Positions 24,308-33,406 of a DNA stretch of 43,897 bases are shown one piece after another. A program made the translations under genes and the position numbers. This stretch comes from Streptomyces diastaticus subsp. diastaticus (GTDB lineage Bacteria; Actinomycetota; Actinomycetes; Streptomycetales; Streptomycetaceae), in NCBI RefSeq assembly GCF_011170125.1, contig NZ_BLLN01000004.1, positions 1 to 43,897 on the forward strand. The letters are read 5' to 3'. A model generated the notes under the pieces. That model was not told the origin of the DNA and searched no databases. It was given only the letters and a program-made list of their open reading frames with translations. Every line of letters starts with the position of its first letter. The first letter of the stretch is position 1.

Positions 24308-26856
24308 CGGCCATGCCGGTCGCGGACGGCGTGGTAACGGTGCTGAGCTGGCTGTTCAGCTTGCTGGAGTGGGGTTGGGACAACGTGTGGTGGTGGGCGC
24401 CGCTGGGGGCGGTGCTCGCCGCCGGCGGGTATGCCGGGCTGCGGCGGCTGGCCGATCATGCCTCCCAGGAGCGGACTGCGGTGATGCTGAAGCCGCGGCG
24501 TGGCTTCGAGCCGAGCCCGGAGGAGATCCACCGGTACGGGATACAGCTTCTCCGGGCCTCGGGGGCGGGCCCGTGGTGGGTGCCCCGGCGCGCCAGGACG
24601 GTGCGGATTCGCTTTCACGGCGACGGGGTGCGGGCCTTGACCTACACGGTGGAGGCTCCGGCGGGCGCCGCGCTGCTCCTTCGCCACAGCCCGTTCGGCG
24701 AGGACGTGGAGGTCTCGACCGTGCCGGTCGGGCGGCGGGTGAAGGGCAGGCACCGGGTCCGGGCGGAGTTCATGTTGCGGGGCGGAGGGCCGGCGGAGAC
24801 GTCGCTCCGTGAGGTCCCGGCGATCCCGGACCCGCTTCAGCCGCTGGTGAACGCCCTCTCGGACATGCGCGCTGACCTCCACGATGTCGCCGAGGTGTGC
24901 TTTGACGTCCAGCGGCCCTCGCCTTCTCGGCTGAGGCTCAAGCGGAACAGCGCTGTGAACAAGGCGCGTTCGGAGCGCTGGCGGGAGGCGGCCCGGGCGT
25001 CGCGCTGGCAGCGGATGAACGCCGGGGGCGGTTTCGCGCAGGCGTGGTCGGGCCGCGCGGGTCGGCCTGCGGGAGGCTCCCTCGTTCTGTCGCCCGAGCA
25101 GGTCGACCGTAAGGAGGCGCTGGGCAAGCTGGCCGACGAGACGCCGGTGGTGCGGGTGCAGGTGCTGGTGCGGTGCTCCAGCGACATCGAGGGGCGGGCC
25201 CGGGCGCGGCTCCAGCAGATCCAGGCGGCGATGGACGTGTCGTCGGGATCGGCGCGGTGGTCGATGCGGGGCTGGCGGTTCGGGCCGGTGGCGGTGACGA
25301 GCGATCATCAGCCGTGGCGTGGCGCGTTCGACCACCGGTGGCAGACCGGGCAGGCGGCGCCGCCGTCCGCGAACTGGGTCGCGGTGGAGGAGCTGGCCGG
25401 GTGGCTCAAGCCCCTCACGGTGCACACCCGGATGCCGCTGCTGGAGGGTGAGGTCCCGACCTTTCAGGTGGGCAACCCCGGGCTGGTCCTTCAGGGCTGG
25501 TACCGGTCGGTGGACGGGCGGCGGCGGCTGCTGGCCACCGTCGAGTCGGAGACGCTCTTCGAGGTCGCCATCGGCAAGGCCGGCTGGGGGAAGACCGAGC
25601 GGGCCCTGTGTCAGGCCGTCGGCCTGGCCCACAGCGGCCGAGGTCTGGCGATGGTGGACCCGCACGGCGACACCTGGGCCCGGGCCGCGCCGTACCTGGC
25701 GCACCAGCACATCGCGGAGCGGGCCCTGCTCATCGACCTCGCGGACCGGGGGGCGAAGTCTCCGCTGGCGGCCTGGAATCCGCTCTCCGTGCACGACGGG
25801 ACCGACGCGCACCGGGTGGTCGCGGACACGGTCGACACCGTGGCGCACACCCTGGGCTGGTCGGCGGCGACGGCGCCGCGCGGCTTGACGATCTTCACGC
25901 AGGCGGTTCGGGCTCTCGTGGCGGTCAACGAGGCGGCCTGCCGTGCGGGGAGCCCGGAGTGCCAGACCACGCTGTTCCAGATGGACCCGCTGTTCAACGA
26001 CGCCGGGTTCCGGGACCGTGTGCTGGCCCGGCTGCCCGAGGACGAGCGCAAGTGGTGGCAGACCGTCTTCCCGACGCTGCCCGCGGACGCGGCGTCGATC
26101 GTGCTGAACCCCATCAGCCGGCTGGCGAGCGACCCGGTCTCGCGGGCCTTCCTCGGGCAGCCGGTCGGCAGTTACCAGATGCGCCGCGCCATGGATGAGC
26201 AGCAGGTCATGTGGATCATGCCGCAAGGGGGAGGGCCCACCAGCCAGCTCATCACCACGCTGATCCTGCGCGACATCCAGCGGGCGGCGTACTCGCGGCG
26301 CGACACCCCCGCAGGGGAGCGGGTGCCCTTCCGGCTCTACCTGGACGAGCTGCGCACCCTGCTGTCGGGCGGCGCCGAGACGGTGGCGCAGCTGACGGAA
26401 GAGGCCCGCAAGTTCGGGTTGCGGCTGCACGGGATGAGCCAGCTCCTCCAGCGGCTCCCGGAAGACGTGCGCGACACCCTGCTGCAGAACGCCTCGACGT
26501 TGTCGTCCACGGCCGGCTCGACGCGGGCGATCAGCCTCATGACGGCTGAGTGGGGCGAGCTGGTCTCCCCCGGCCAGGTCGCCGACCTGGCTCGCTACCG
26601 GCACTACATGACGATGACGGTGCGCGGCGAACGCGTCGGCCCCGTCCTGGTTGAGGGGCCTGTGCTGGAGGAGGTCTTCAAGGACCAGGAGCGCCGCCAG
26701 CACGTGCCCGCGCTCAACCGGGAGGCGCTGAGGAACGCGGGGGCGCAGCCTCGGGGGCAGCTTCTCGCCCAGGCCCGTGACCACCAGGAGACCGTACGGG
26801 TCTGGCTGAGCCAGACCACCCAGACGAAGACCCCCCAGTTGAAGGGATACCGGTAG
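24286..26856 (+). CDS. VirD4/TraG-like type IV coupling ATPase
   Basis: ATG at 24286 is chosen for the upstream AAGGGCAAGGGG; an earlier start at 24205 would be buried in the previous gene. Length 856 aa. Two hydrophobic segments near the N-terminus (about 18-50, tryptophan-rich) anchor it. A large variable region (about 60-420) precedes the motor. The motor has Walker A IGKAGWGKTE (about 428-437), MVDPHGDTW (about 455) and a TraM-recognition/TraG-like C-half with RLYLDELRTL and GLRLHGMSQLLQRL. It should select and pump the DNA-protein substrate into the channel. The next gene starts two bases after the stop. Confidence 0.8.
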   Translation: MGTSGTVTAMPVADGVVTVLSWLFSLLEWGWDNVWWWAPLGAVLAAGGYAGLRRLADHASQERTAVMLKPRRGFEPSPEEIHRYGIQLLRASGAGPWWVPRRARTVRIRFHGDGVRALTYTVEAPAGAALLLRHSPFGEDVEVSTVPVGRRVKGRHRVRAEFMLRGGGPAETSLREVPAIPDPLQPLVNALSDMRADLHDVAEVCFDVQRPSPSRLRLKRNSAVNKARSERWREAARASRWQRMNAGGGFAQAWSGRAGRPAGGSLVLSPEQVDRKEALGKLADETPVVRVQVLVRCSSDIEGRARARLQQIQAAMDVSSGSARWSMRGWRFGPVAVTSDHQPWRGAFDHRWQTGQAAPPSANWVAVEELAGWLKPLTVHTRMPLLEGEVPTFQVGNPGLVLQGWYRSVDGRRRLLATVESETLFEVAIGKAGWGKTERALCQAVGLAHSGRGLAMVDPHGDTWARAAPYLAHQHIAERALLIDLADRGAKSPLAAWNPLSVHDGTDAHRVVADTVDTVAHTLGWSAATAPRGLTIFTQAVRALVAVNEAACRAGSPECQTTLFQMDPLFNDAGFRDRVLARLPEDERKWWQTVFPTLPADAASIVLNPISRLASDPVSRAFLGQPVGSYQMRRAMDEQQVMWIMPQGGGPTSQLITTLILRDIQRAAYSRRDTPAGERVPFRLYLDELRTLLSGGAETVAQLTEEARKFGLRLHGMSQLLQRLPEDVRDTLLQNASTLSSTAGSTRAISLMTAEWGELVSPGQVADLARYRHYMTMTVRGERVGPVLVEGPVLEEVFKDQERRQHVPALNREALRNAGAQPRGQLLAQARDHQETVRVWLSQTTQTKTPQLKGYR

Positions 26857-26858
26857 AG

Positions 26859-27773
26859 ATGTTCGTGCCCTCGCCCAAGGAGACTCGCGCGCACCGCACG
26901 CTCGCGGCCCTGGCTGTCCACCGGCAGGCCACCGGAGAGCAACTGCACCGGCTGGTGGTCCCCGATTCGGGGCCCAGGGCTCTGGCGCCCGTCCTGGCCC
27001 AGCTCGCCGAGGAGGAGCTGATCGGATCGATCACTCTGCCGAACAGCGGCCGGAAGCGGGCCTGGTTCCTGACTCATCGCGGGGCGGGGGTCTGCCGGGA
27101 CTGGCCCGAGCTCCGGGGCCGGCAGCCGCTGCCCTTGTCCACCTCGATGGCCGCCTCGATGCGCGCCGCGCACACGCTGACGGTGGTCCGAACCCACCTG
27201 GCGTTCCTGGACGACGCCCGGGCGCAGGGTGACGAGTACGGGCCGCTTGACTGGGCCCCCGAGGTCGCGCACAACGTCAGTGACGGGGAGCGGCTGGTCG
27301 CCGACGCGCTGATGCGCTACGTGGTGCTCGGCGCGGAAGGGCGCGTGAAACTGCGCGCCTTCGTCGAGGTGGACCGGGCCACGATGAGCGGGGAGGACCT
27401 GGCGGCGAAGCTGATCTCGTACGCCCGCTTCCACACCTACACGCCGCCGGCGCCCGGGGGGCGGCTCACGGCGGGTTCCAACTCCGTGGCGTGGCTGCGG
27501 TGGTACCCGACCATGCCGCGGGTGCTGTTCGTGCTGACCGGTGCCGGTCCTCGGGCGCTGGCGAACCGTCTTGCGGACCTGCGGGAGATGGCGGCTGAGC
27601 ATCCCCTGGTCGCGGCGATGGCGGCGAAGGTTCCGCTCGGGGCGGCGGTACTGGAGGACGTCGAGGAGCACGGGGCCCGGGCGGCGGTGTGGACGTCGCT
27701 GGCCGGGCCGGAGGAGCGGTGTGGCTGGGACGAGCTGCAGCCGGCTTCGGCGCCGGCCACCCGCGTCACGTGA
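26859..27773 (+). CDS. Replication-relaxation family protein
   Basis: ATG at 26859 two bases after the previous stop; 304 aa. An N-terminal winged-HTH (about 12-70: TLAALAVHRQATGEQLHRL, LAEEELIGSI, and wing GRKRAWFLT) leads to an alpha/beta domain. That domain has features of the Replic_Relax family (FVEVDRATMSGEDLAAKL, LPRVLFVLTGAG-like strand). This family occurs on actinobacterial conjugative elements and is thought to act in plasmid replication or DNA relaxation; direct biochemical proof is scarce. No classical relaxase is present in the window, so it is a candidate for substrate processing next to the coupling ATPase. Confidence 0.75.
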   Translation: MFVPSPKETRAHRTLAALAVHRQATGEQLHRLVVPDSGPRALAPVLAQLAEEELIGSITLPNSGRKRAWFLTHRGAGVCRDWPELRGRQPLPLSTSMAASMRAAHTLTVVRTHLAFLDDARAQGDEYGPLDWAPEVAHNVSDGERLVADALMRYVVLGAEGRVKLRAFVEVDRATMSGEDLAAKLISYARFHTYTPPAPGGRLTAGSNSVAWLRWYPTMPRVLFVLTGAGPRALANRLADLREMAAEHPLVAAMAAKVPLGAAVLEDVEEHGARAAVWTSLAGPEERCGWDELQPASAPATRVT

Positions 27774-28001
27774 CATGCATCACAAAAGGGGTTTCCGTGC
27801 GCATGGCAGCGATCATCATTTTTGCCACTCCATTACCCCAAGAAGGGCACACCGATGACCAGTTCACCCACCGGAAGGTGAGCAGAAATGCGTAACCTCT
27901 CGACTACAGATGGCGTATATACAGCGCATGCCGTCCCTTCGGGACCGTGCCGGGGGTCGGGGTGCTCACCACGTCATCTACCACCACAACGGGGAGGGAC
28001 C
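27774..28001. other. AT-richer intergenic patch with GTATATAC palindrome
   Basis: This 228-base gap is clearly richer in A/T than the surrounding genes, with stretches such as CATCATTTTTGCC. An 8-bp palindrome GTATATAC lies at 27915-27922. It separates the secretion operon from the lipoprotein and Tad operon. It probably carries promoter or operator sites; no -35/-10 pair was assigned. Tiny ORFs inside (for example ATG 27855) are not credible genes. Confidence 0.45.
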
Positions 28002-28631
28002 ATGGATCGTCGACATGGGGCCGGGAGCGTCCGCCGTATCGGGAACCGCTCGGCCAGCGCCGTGCTCGGCGGCGTGCTCGTCCTGGGCCTCGCGGGATGC
28101 GGCGGCCAGGACTCCGAGGCGGACAAGCCGGCCGGGTCCGGCAGTACGTCCGCGGCCGCCGAGCCGAGCGAGGAGGCGTCCACGCCGGAGCCGCTTACTC
28201 CCGAGGAGCGGGAGGAGAAGGCCGTGACCAAGGCCTATCTGTCCTTCCGGGCTGAGCAGAGCAAGGCGTTCGGCAAGGCCACCACGAAGGGTACGCAGAT
28301 CGAGACCTTCGCGGCCGGCGTCGCCCTGCTCCAGGTCGAGAAGGACATGGAGTTCTCTCGCAAAGAGGGCGTGATCACCAAGGGAGCCACCCAGCACGAG
28401 CCCAGTGTGGACGTGCTGGAGCTGAAGCCGACGAAGGGCGGGACCCTGCCCCGCGCGACGATCACCGACTGCGTCGACGTGACGAAGGTGGAGTTCGTCT
28501 ACGAGGAGTCCGGCAAGCCGTACCCGATGCCCGACGAGCGGCTCCCGCGGTACGAGGCAAAGGTCAAGGCGGAGAAGTGGGGGAAGCAGTGGAAGGTCTT
28601 GGAGGCCGAAGCTCAGTCAAGCGCCTGCTGA
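28002..28631 (+). CDS. Putative lipoprotein
   Basis: ATG at 28002 is seven bases after GGGAGGG; 209 aa. A twin-arginine-like or basic N-terminus leads to a hydrophobic segment with lipobox LGLAGC (Cys about 33). An acidic Ser/Ala/Glu linker (about 38-70) then leads to a mixed domain without recognised signature. It probably sits outside the membrane. Its 3' end overlaps the start of the next gene, so both are co-transcribed and may act together at the cell surface. Confidence 0.75.
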   Translation: MDRRHGAGSVRRIGNRSASAVLGGVLVLGLAGCGGQDSEADKPAGSGSTSAAAEPSEEASTPEPLTPEEREEKAVTKAYLSFRAEQSKAFGKATTKGTQIETFAAGVALLQVEKDMEFSRKEGVITKGATQHEPSVDVLELKPTKGGTLPRATITDCVDVTKVEFVYEESGKPYPMPDERLPRYEAKVKAEKWGKQWKVLEAEAQSSAC

Positions 28632-29509
28632 CAGGCGCCGGCCCGCTGGCGCTCGCCGCGCTTCTGGTGGGAACGTCTGTTGCCCCGGCCACGGCCGGGG
28701 TTCCGCAGGGCGGGAGTTGCAGCGGGTGGGGCGACCTGGTCACCTGCCGCGCCGACGACAAGACGACCAGTCCCGGCAGTGGCGGCGGTGGCGGGCAGCG
28801 CGAGAGCCAGCCCAGCGGGGGCAAGAAGGGCACGTCGAAGCCGAAGAAGACGTGTACGACGTCGCGGCTTCCCGACCCTCCTGCGGGCAGCAGTCTGTGG
28901 GAGGGGCACGACCCGAGCGAGGGCGGCGTCTACGTGCGCCGGTGCCTCGGCGCGGGCGACGCGGAGGGCGATACCGGCTACAGCGACGTCTTCTGGGCGG
29001 GTGACACCCCGCCGGAGGAGACGGTCGATCCGGAGGTCCTGGCCCAGGAGGCGATCTCGAAGATGCGCCTTCGGGGTCCGCAGATCCGTACGACCCCCCG
29101 CGCGGGGCAGACCGGCGTGGTCGGGCTGCCGACGTGGATGTGGGTCGACCCCTCCCCCACGACGTACGGGCCGAACACCACGTCGGCGAGCGCCGGCGGG
29201 GTGACCGTCTCCGCGACGGCGAAGGTTTCGAAGATCGTGTGGTCGATGGGCGACGGACGGTCGGTGACCTGCACCGGTCCGGGGACGCCGTACGACTCGT
29301 CGTACGGCAAGAAGCCCTCCCCGACGTGCGGACACCTCTACGAACAGACCTCGGCCGGGCAGCCGGGCGAGAAGTACCAGGTCACGGCAACTGCCACCTG
29401 GGAGATCGAGTGGCAGGTCGAAGGGAGCAGCGAGGCCGGGGAGTTTACCCAGGCTCAGCAGTCCCAGGCTGAACTCGCGGTCGGCGAGCTCCAGTCCGTC
29501 GGCCGGTAG
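28577..29509 (+). CDS. Secreted hypothetical protein
   Basis: The start is uncertain: GTG 28577 (310 aa) or GTG 28589. Either begins inside the previous gene. A Sec signal peptide ends near APATAG (hydrophobic core LALAALLVGTSV). The mature part has a Gly/Ser/Lys linker, cysteines that could pair (SCSGW, VTCRA, KKTCTT, VRRCLG) and a PKD-like beta-rich region (about 205-275: VSATAKVSKIVWSMGDG). Similar secreted proteins stand next to Tad loci in actinobacteria. A surface or pilus-associated role is inferred. Confidence 0.72.
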   Translation: MGEAVEGLGGRSSVKRLLTGAGPLALAALLVGTSVAPATAGVPQGGSCSGWGDLVTCRADDKTTSPGSGGGGGQRESQPSGGKKGTSKPKKTCTTSRLPDPPAGSSLWEGHDPSEGGVYVRRCLGAGDAEGDTGYSDVFWAGDTPPEETVDPEVLAQEAISKMRLRGPQIRTTPRAGQTGVVGLPTWMWVDPSPTTYGPNTTSASAGGVTVSATAKVSKIVWSMGDGRSVTCTGPGTPYDSSYGKKPSPTCGHLYEQTSAGQPGEKYQVTATATWEIEWQVEGSSEAGEFTQAQQSQAELAVGELQSVGR

Positions 29510-29528
29510 ACACGTCACGTGGCGAAGG

Positions 29529-30230
29529 GTGCAGTGCAGGGTGAAGACGAAGCAGGAGGCGGCGCCGGCCACGGCCGGCGTGCCTGAGCAGATCAAGCCG
29601 GTGGCCACCGTGTCCGCGCGGGGCGGGCGCCGCAAGAGCCCCGCCATGCTGGCGCTGTCTGCGTTGCTGATCGCGGGCGGCGCGGGCGGCGGCTACCTGG
29701 CGTGGGAGAAGACCGGGGAGCGTACACCGGTGCTGGTGGTCGCGGCCGACGTCGCGGCCGGAGACGTCATCGAGGAGGGGGATCTCGCCCGGACATCGGT
29801 GTCGCTCGACCCGGCAGTGAAGGCGATCCCCGCCGAGCTGAGGGAGAAGGTCGTGGGCAAGCGGGCGGCGGTGCCGCTGGTGCCCGGTTCGCTCCTGTCT
29901 CCCAAGCAGGTCACGGACCGGACGCTCGTGCGGCCCGGGGAGCAGCTGGTGGGGATCTCCCTCAAGCCGTCGCGGCTTCCGGCGACCCGGCTGTCCGCCG
30001 GCGACACGGTGCAGGTGGTCTCCACCCCGGGGCAGGCCGCCGGCGACGAGGAGGCCGACGCGCAGCCGGACATGGTGGAGGCCCGGGTCGTCCGGGTCGG
30101 GCCGAAGGCGGAATCCGGCGGGGAGCGCGTCCTGGACGTCGCGGTACCCAAGGGCCGCGGGCCGCTGCTCGCCGCCCGGGCCGCCAACGGGAATGTCGCG
30201 GTCGTCGTGGACGCGGCGGACGGTTCCTGA
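29529..30230 (+). CDS. SAF-domain protein, CpaB/RcpC-like
   Basis: GTG at 29529 (233 aa); GTG 29541 is equally possible. One membrane segment (about 40-62). The outer part carries a SAF domain (about 68-130: VLVVAADVAAGDVIEEGDL) as in the pilus-assembly protein CpaB/RcpC. The rest is beta-rich with a GDTVQVV strand. It is expected to guide the secretin/pilus pore in Gram-negatives; in actinobacteria it is a cell-envelope Tad component. The next start overlaps its stop by one base. Confidence 0.8.
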   Translation: MQCRVKTKQEAAPATAGVPEQIKPVATVSARGGRRKSPAMLALSALLIAGGAGGGYLAWEKTGERTPVLVVAADVAAGDVIEEGDLARTSVSLDPAVKAIPAELREKVVGKRAAVPLVPGSLLSPKQVTDRTLVRPGEQLVGISLKPSRLPATRLSAGDTVQVVSTPGQAAGDEEADAQPDMVEARVVRVGPKAESGGERVLDVAVPKGRGPLLAARAANGNVAVVVDAADGS

Positions 30231-31069
30231 TGGCGGTCATCGCGCTCGTCGGTACCCCCGGGGCGCCGGGGGCGACAACCACGGCCCTGGCCCTGCTGAG
30301 GTCCTGGCCGCTGCCGGACGGCCAGCGCCTCGTGCTCGCCGAGTGCGATCCGGACGGAAGCGCCGTGCTGCCGGGGCTGCTGCGCGGGGAAGTGCCCGCC
30401 GATCACGGGCTGTCGAAGCTCACGGCGTCCGCGACGGGGCAGGCCCTCGCGGACGCGTTCTGGCGCCAGCTGCTCTACCTGGAGAACGACGAGGCGCGCC
30501 CGGAGCAGAACCGGATGCTGCTGGCCGGCATCACCGACCACGCTGACACCGTCCGGCTCCAGCCGGTCTGGGGACAGCTCTCGGACCTCTTCCAGGCGAT
30601 CGACCCGAACCGCACGACCGTGCTCGTCGACCTCGGCAGGGCAGGGCCGTTCGGCGCATCCGGGGTTCTCGCGATGCGCGCGGACGCCGTGCTGCTCGTC
30701 GTTCGCGGCACGATGCGCGGCCTTCAGGCGGCGAAGTCCCGCGTGGGCCGGCTCCGCCAGCTCCTGGACGCCGAGGGACGTGGTGTCGACGCCCTGGGCC
30801 TGGTCCTGGTGGAAGAGGGCCCCTACACCCGGCGTGAGGTGCAGAGCGCCCTGGAGGTGCCGGTGGTGATGACCCTCCCCTACGTCCCCCAGGAGGCGGC
30901 CGTTCTGTCGGACGGCGCCCCTGAAGGGCGCAAGTTCCTGTCGGGGAAGCTGATGCGCTCGGCCGCCGACGGGGTGACGGCGCTGAGGCAGATGACGGCC
31001 TGGCGCACCGCGCGGGTGGAGTCGGGAGTGCAGAGGCTGCTGCGAGGAGGTGTAGGCGGTGCGCGTTAG
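30230..31069 (+). CDS. TadZ/CpaE-like P-loop protein
   Basis: ATG at 30230 overlaps the previous TGA by one base; 279 aa. A MinD/ParA-like fold: a deviant Walker A (GTPGAPGATTT, residues about 8-18) and later strands VLVDLGRAG and VLLVVRGTMRG. TadZ/CpaE proteins place the pilus machine at a cell site. The usual signature lysine is replaced in the deviant motif, so ATPase activity is uncertain. It precedes tadA with a 10-bp overlap. Confidence 0.78.
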   Translation: MAVIALVGTPGAPGATTTALALLRSWPLPDGQRLVLAECDPDGSAVLPGLLRGEVPADHGLSKLTASATGQALADAFWRQLLYLENDEARPEQNRMLLAGITDHADTVRLQPVWGQLSDLFQAIDPNRTTVLVDLGRAGPFGASGVLAMRADAVLLVVRGTMRGLQAAKSRVGRLRQLLDAEGRGVDALGLVLVEEGPYTRREVQSALEVPVVMTLPYVPQEAAVLSDGAPEGRKFLSGKLMRSAADGVTALRQMTAWRTARVESGVQRLLRGGVGGAR

Positions 31070-32519
31070 TCCCGTGTACCAGGGCCCGGCCGCGCCAGCG
31101 CCGCCCCCTGCCCAGCATCCGGCCGCAGTGCCGGACGCGGCGGCCGGGGACGCAGCTGCGGCGATGGTGCTCGCGCAGGGCGCCCCGGTGGTGACCGTCG
31201 ACCACCGGGCCGCCGTGGAAATCAAGCGGCAGGTGAACGAGCAGCTGATCAAGGAAGCGAAACGCAACCCGACGCTCGGGGACGCCTCGGGGACGCCGAG
31301 GCAGCAACGGGCCCGGGCCCTGATCAACGAGCGAGTGATGCTGTGGGCCGACGGCGAGGCCACGCGTACCCGTGCCCCGGTCCCGCCAGGCGCCGAGCAG
31401 ACGCTGGCCAGTCTGGTCTTCGACATGCTCTTCCGAGCCGGACGGCTTCAGCGGCTGCTGGACGACGACCGGATCGAGGACATCTACATCAACGGCCACG
31501 ACCGGGTCTCGGTCAAGCTGGCCGGCGGGACCGACCCGGTGCCCACCGAGCCGGTCGCCGAGTCGGAGGAAGAGCTCCAGGAACTGGTCCGCGACCTGAT
31601 CCGCACCTCCGGACAAGGCGGCCGGACCTTCTCTACCGCGGCGCCCGAGGTCGCGCTGCGGCTGCGGGACGGGTCCCGGCTCCAGGCGATCGGGCCCGAG
31701 ATCACCGGCGGCTCGACCTACGTGACGATCCGCCGTCACCGGCTCCTGGACTCCAACCTGGCCGACCTCGTACGCCGGGGGATGCTCGACCAGGGCCTGG
31801 CCGACCTGCTGGCGGCGGCCGTCCGGGCCCGCCGCAACCTGATCATCGTCGGCGAGCAGAGCGCGGGGAAGTCCTCGATGCTGCGGGCTCTGCTACGGGA
31901 GATCCCGCAGCACGAGCGCTTCGGCACGATCGAGACCGAGTTCGAGCTGTGGGCCCACCGCAACGGCTACCACACCCAGGTGGTGCCGATGGAGGCCCGC
32001 GAGTCCAACGGCGAGCGGGTCGGGGGCCGGGCGGCCGGCGAGATCACGCCCCTAGACCTGATGTACCGGGCGAAGCGGATGTCGCTGACACGCACCATCC
32101 TCGGGGAGGTCCGAGGCCCGGAGATCACCGCAATGATGCAGGCGATGACCAGCGACCGGCCAGGCAACATGTGCACGATGCACGCCTCGGAGCCGCACGC
32201 GGTCTTCGACCGGATCGCCGAGCTCTACCTGCTGGCGCGCGGCAACTTCTCCGAGCAGCTGGCGTACCGGCAGATCGCCAACGGTCTCCACTTCGTCGTC
32301 TTCCTCTCGGTCGCCGAAAACGGCAGGTCGAAACAGCGCTTCGTCTCGCACGTGTGGGAGCTCTCGGGTATCGGCGAAGGCGGGCGGCCCGCGTACAACG
32401 AGGTCTACGGGCCCGCCTCCGACTGGGACCAGCGGGCGGTGCCCCGCACGCCCCTGTCGCCGAGCATGCGGCGGCGCCTGGCGCAGGTCGGGTACGGCAC
32501 AGGGGAAGTGGTCGTGTGA
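31059..32519 (+). CDS. tadA: TadA/CpaF pilus-assembly ATPase
   Basis: GTG start after AGGAGG, overlapping the previous gene; 486 aa. A type II/IV secretion ATPase of the GspE/VirB11 superfamily. The N-domain has RIEDIYINGHD (about 145). It is followed by Walker A GEQSAGKSS (about 265-273), an Asp box (IETEFEL), Walker B ILGEVRGPE (about 345-353) and a His box NMCTMHA. It powers pilin assembly as a hexamer on the cytoplasmic face. The next gene overlaps by four bases. Confidence 0.9.
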   Translation: MRVSPVYQGPAAPAPPPAQHPAAVPDAAAGDAAAAMVLAQGAPVVTVDHRAAVEIKRQVNEQLIKEAKRNPTLGDASGTPRQQRARALINERVMLWADGEATRTRAPVPPGAEQTLASLVFDMLFRAGRLQRLLDDDRIEDIYINGHDRVSVKLAGGTDPVPTEPVAESEEELQELVRDLIRTSGQGGRTFSTAAPEVALRLRDGSRLQAIGPEITGGSTYVTIRRHRLLDSNLADLVRRGMLDQGLADLLAAAVRARRNLIIVGEQSAGKSSMLRALLREIPQHERFGTIETEFELWAHRNGYHTQVVPMEARESNGERVGGRAAGEITPLDLMYRAKRMSLTRTILGEVRGPEITAMMQAMTSDRPGNMCTMHASEPHAVFDRIAELYLLARGNFSEQLAYRQIANGLHFVVFLSVAENGRSKQRFVSHVWELSGIGEGGRPAYNEVYGPASDWDQRAVPRTPLSPSMRRRLAQVGYGTGEVVV

Positions 32520-33406
32520 TCGGCGCGCTGTGGTGGGCCGGCTGCGGCATGCTGCTGGCCGGTGGGTTGGTCGCGTTGGCGGCCGGCTTGTATGGGACCA
32601 CCCGGGAGAAGGGGGCCCTCGCCGCCCGCCTGCGGTTGAGAGGGCCCGGGGCTGCAGCTCGGCGGCAGCGCCGGGCGACGCTCGGCGGGCTGGCTGGCGG
32701 GGTAGGTCTGTTGGTCTGGCTCTGGTCGGGGGTGTTCGTCGCCGGTCTGCTGCTCGGAGCGGCGGTGGTCGGCGTGCCATGGCTGCTGACGCCGCCGTCG
32801 AGGGTACGGATCGTAAAGCTGGAGGCCTTGGCGGACTGGGCCCAGCGGCTGGCGGAGATTCTTCAGATCGGGCTCGGGCTGGAGGAGGCGCTGATCGCGT
32901 CCCGCAAGCACGCCCCCGATGACATCGCCGAAGAGGTTCGGGACCTGGCTGAGCGGCTGCGAGCTGGCTGGGACACGCGGGAAGCTCTGGAGGAGTTCGC
33001 CAACCAGTTCGACGACGTGACCGCGGACAAGGCGGCGGCCGCGCTGATCCTCTGCGCGATCGACCCTGGGCCTGGCCTGGCGAGTGTCCTGGAAGACCTT
33101 GCCGCGCAGCTTCGCTCGGAGGTCTCCAAGCGTCGTGAGGCGGAGGCCGACCGGGCGAAGGCGAGGACGTCGATGCGCATTCTAACCGGCATCACTCTGG
33201 GAGTACTGGTGGTCGGTGCCGGCGCGGACTACGCGGCGCCGTACGCGACGCTCACCGGGCAGTTAGTCCTGTTCGTGATCGGGACGGGCTTCGCCGGGGC
33301 CCTGCTGTGGGCGCGAAGGCTGGCCACACATCGCGGTACCCCCCGGTTCTTGGTGGTGGACCCACGCAGCCGAGTCACGTTGGCGCAGGAGGAGGTGACG
33401 CGATGA
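32516..33406 (+). CDS. tadB: TadB-like pilus membrane platform protein
   Basis: GTG in a GTGA overlap; 296 aa. N-terminal membrane segments (about 8-28 and 55-90), a helical T2SS-F domain (about 105-215, with LADWAQRLAEILQIGLGLEEAL), and two C-terminal membrane segments (about 222-270). This is the TadB layout. With TadC it forms the membrane platform on which TadA works. Confidence 0.85.
   Translation: MIGALWWAGCGMLLAGGLVALAAGLYGTTREKGALAARLRLRGPGAAARRQRRATLGGLAGGVGLLVWLWSGVFVAGLLLGAAVVGVPWLLTPPSRVRIVKLEALADWAQRLAEILQIGLGLEEALIASRKHAPDDIAEEVRDLAERLRAGWDTREALEEFANQFDDVTADKAAAALILCAIDPGPGLASVLEDLAAQLRSEVSKRREAEADRAKARTSMRILTGITLGVLVVGAGADYAAPYATLTGQLVLFVIGTGFAGALLWARRLATHRGTPRFLVVDPRSRVTLAQEEVTR

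Noticed and set aside
24262..26784. Minus-strand ORF of 840 codons
   Set aside because: Antisense shadow of the coupling ATPase; no domain is recognisable.
27775..27895. Tiny ORFs in the AT-richer gap
   Set aside because: Peptides of 8-30 residues without convincing ribosome binding sites or neighbours.
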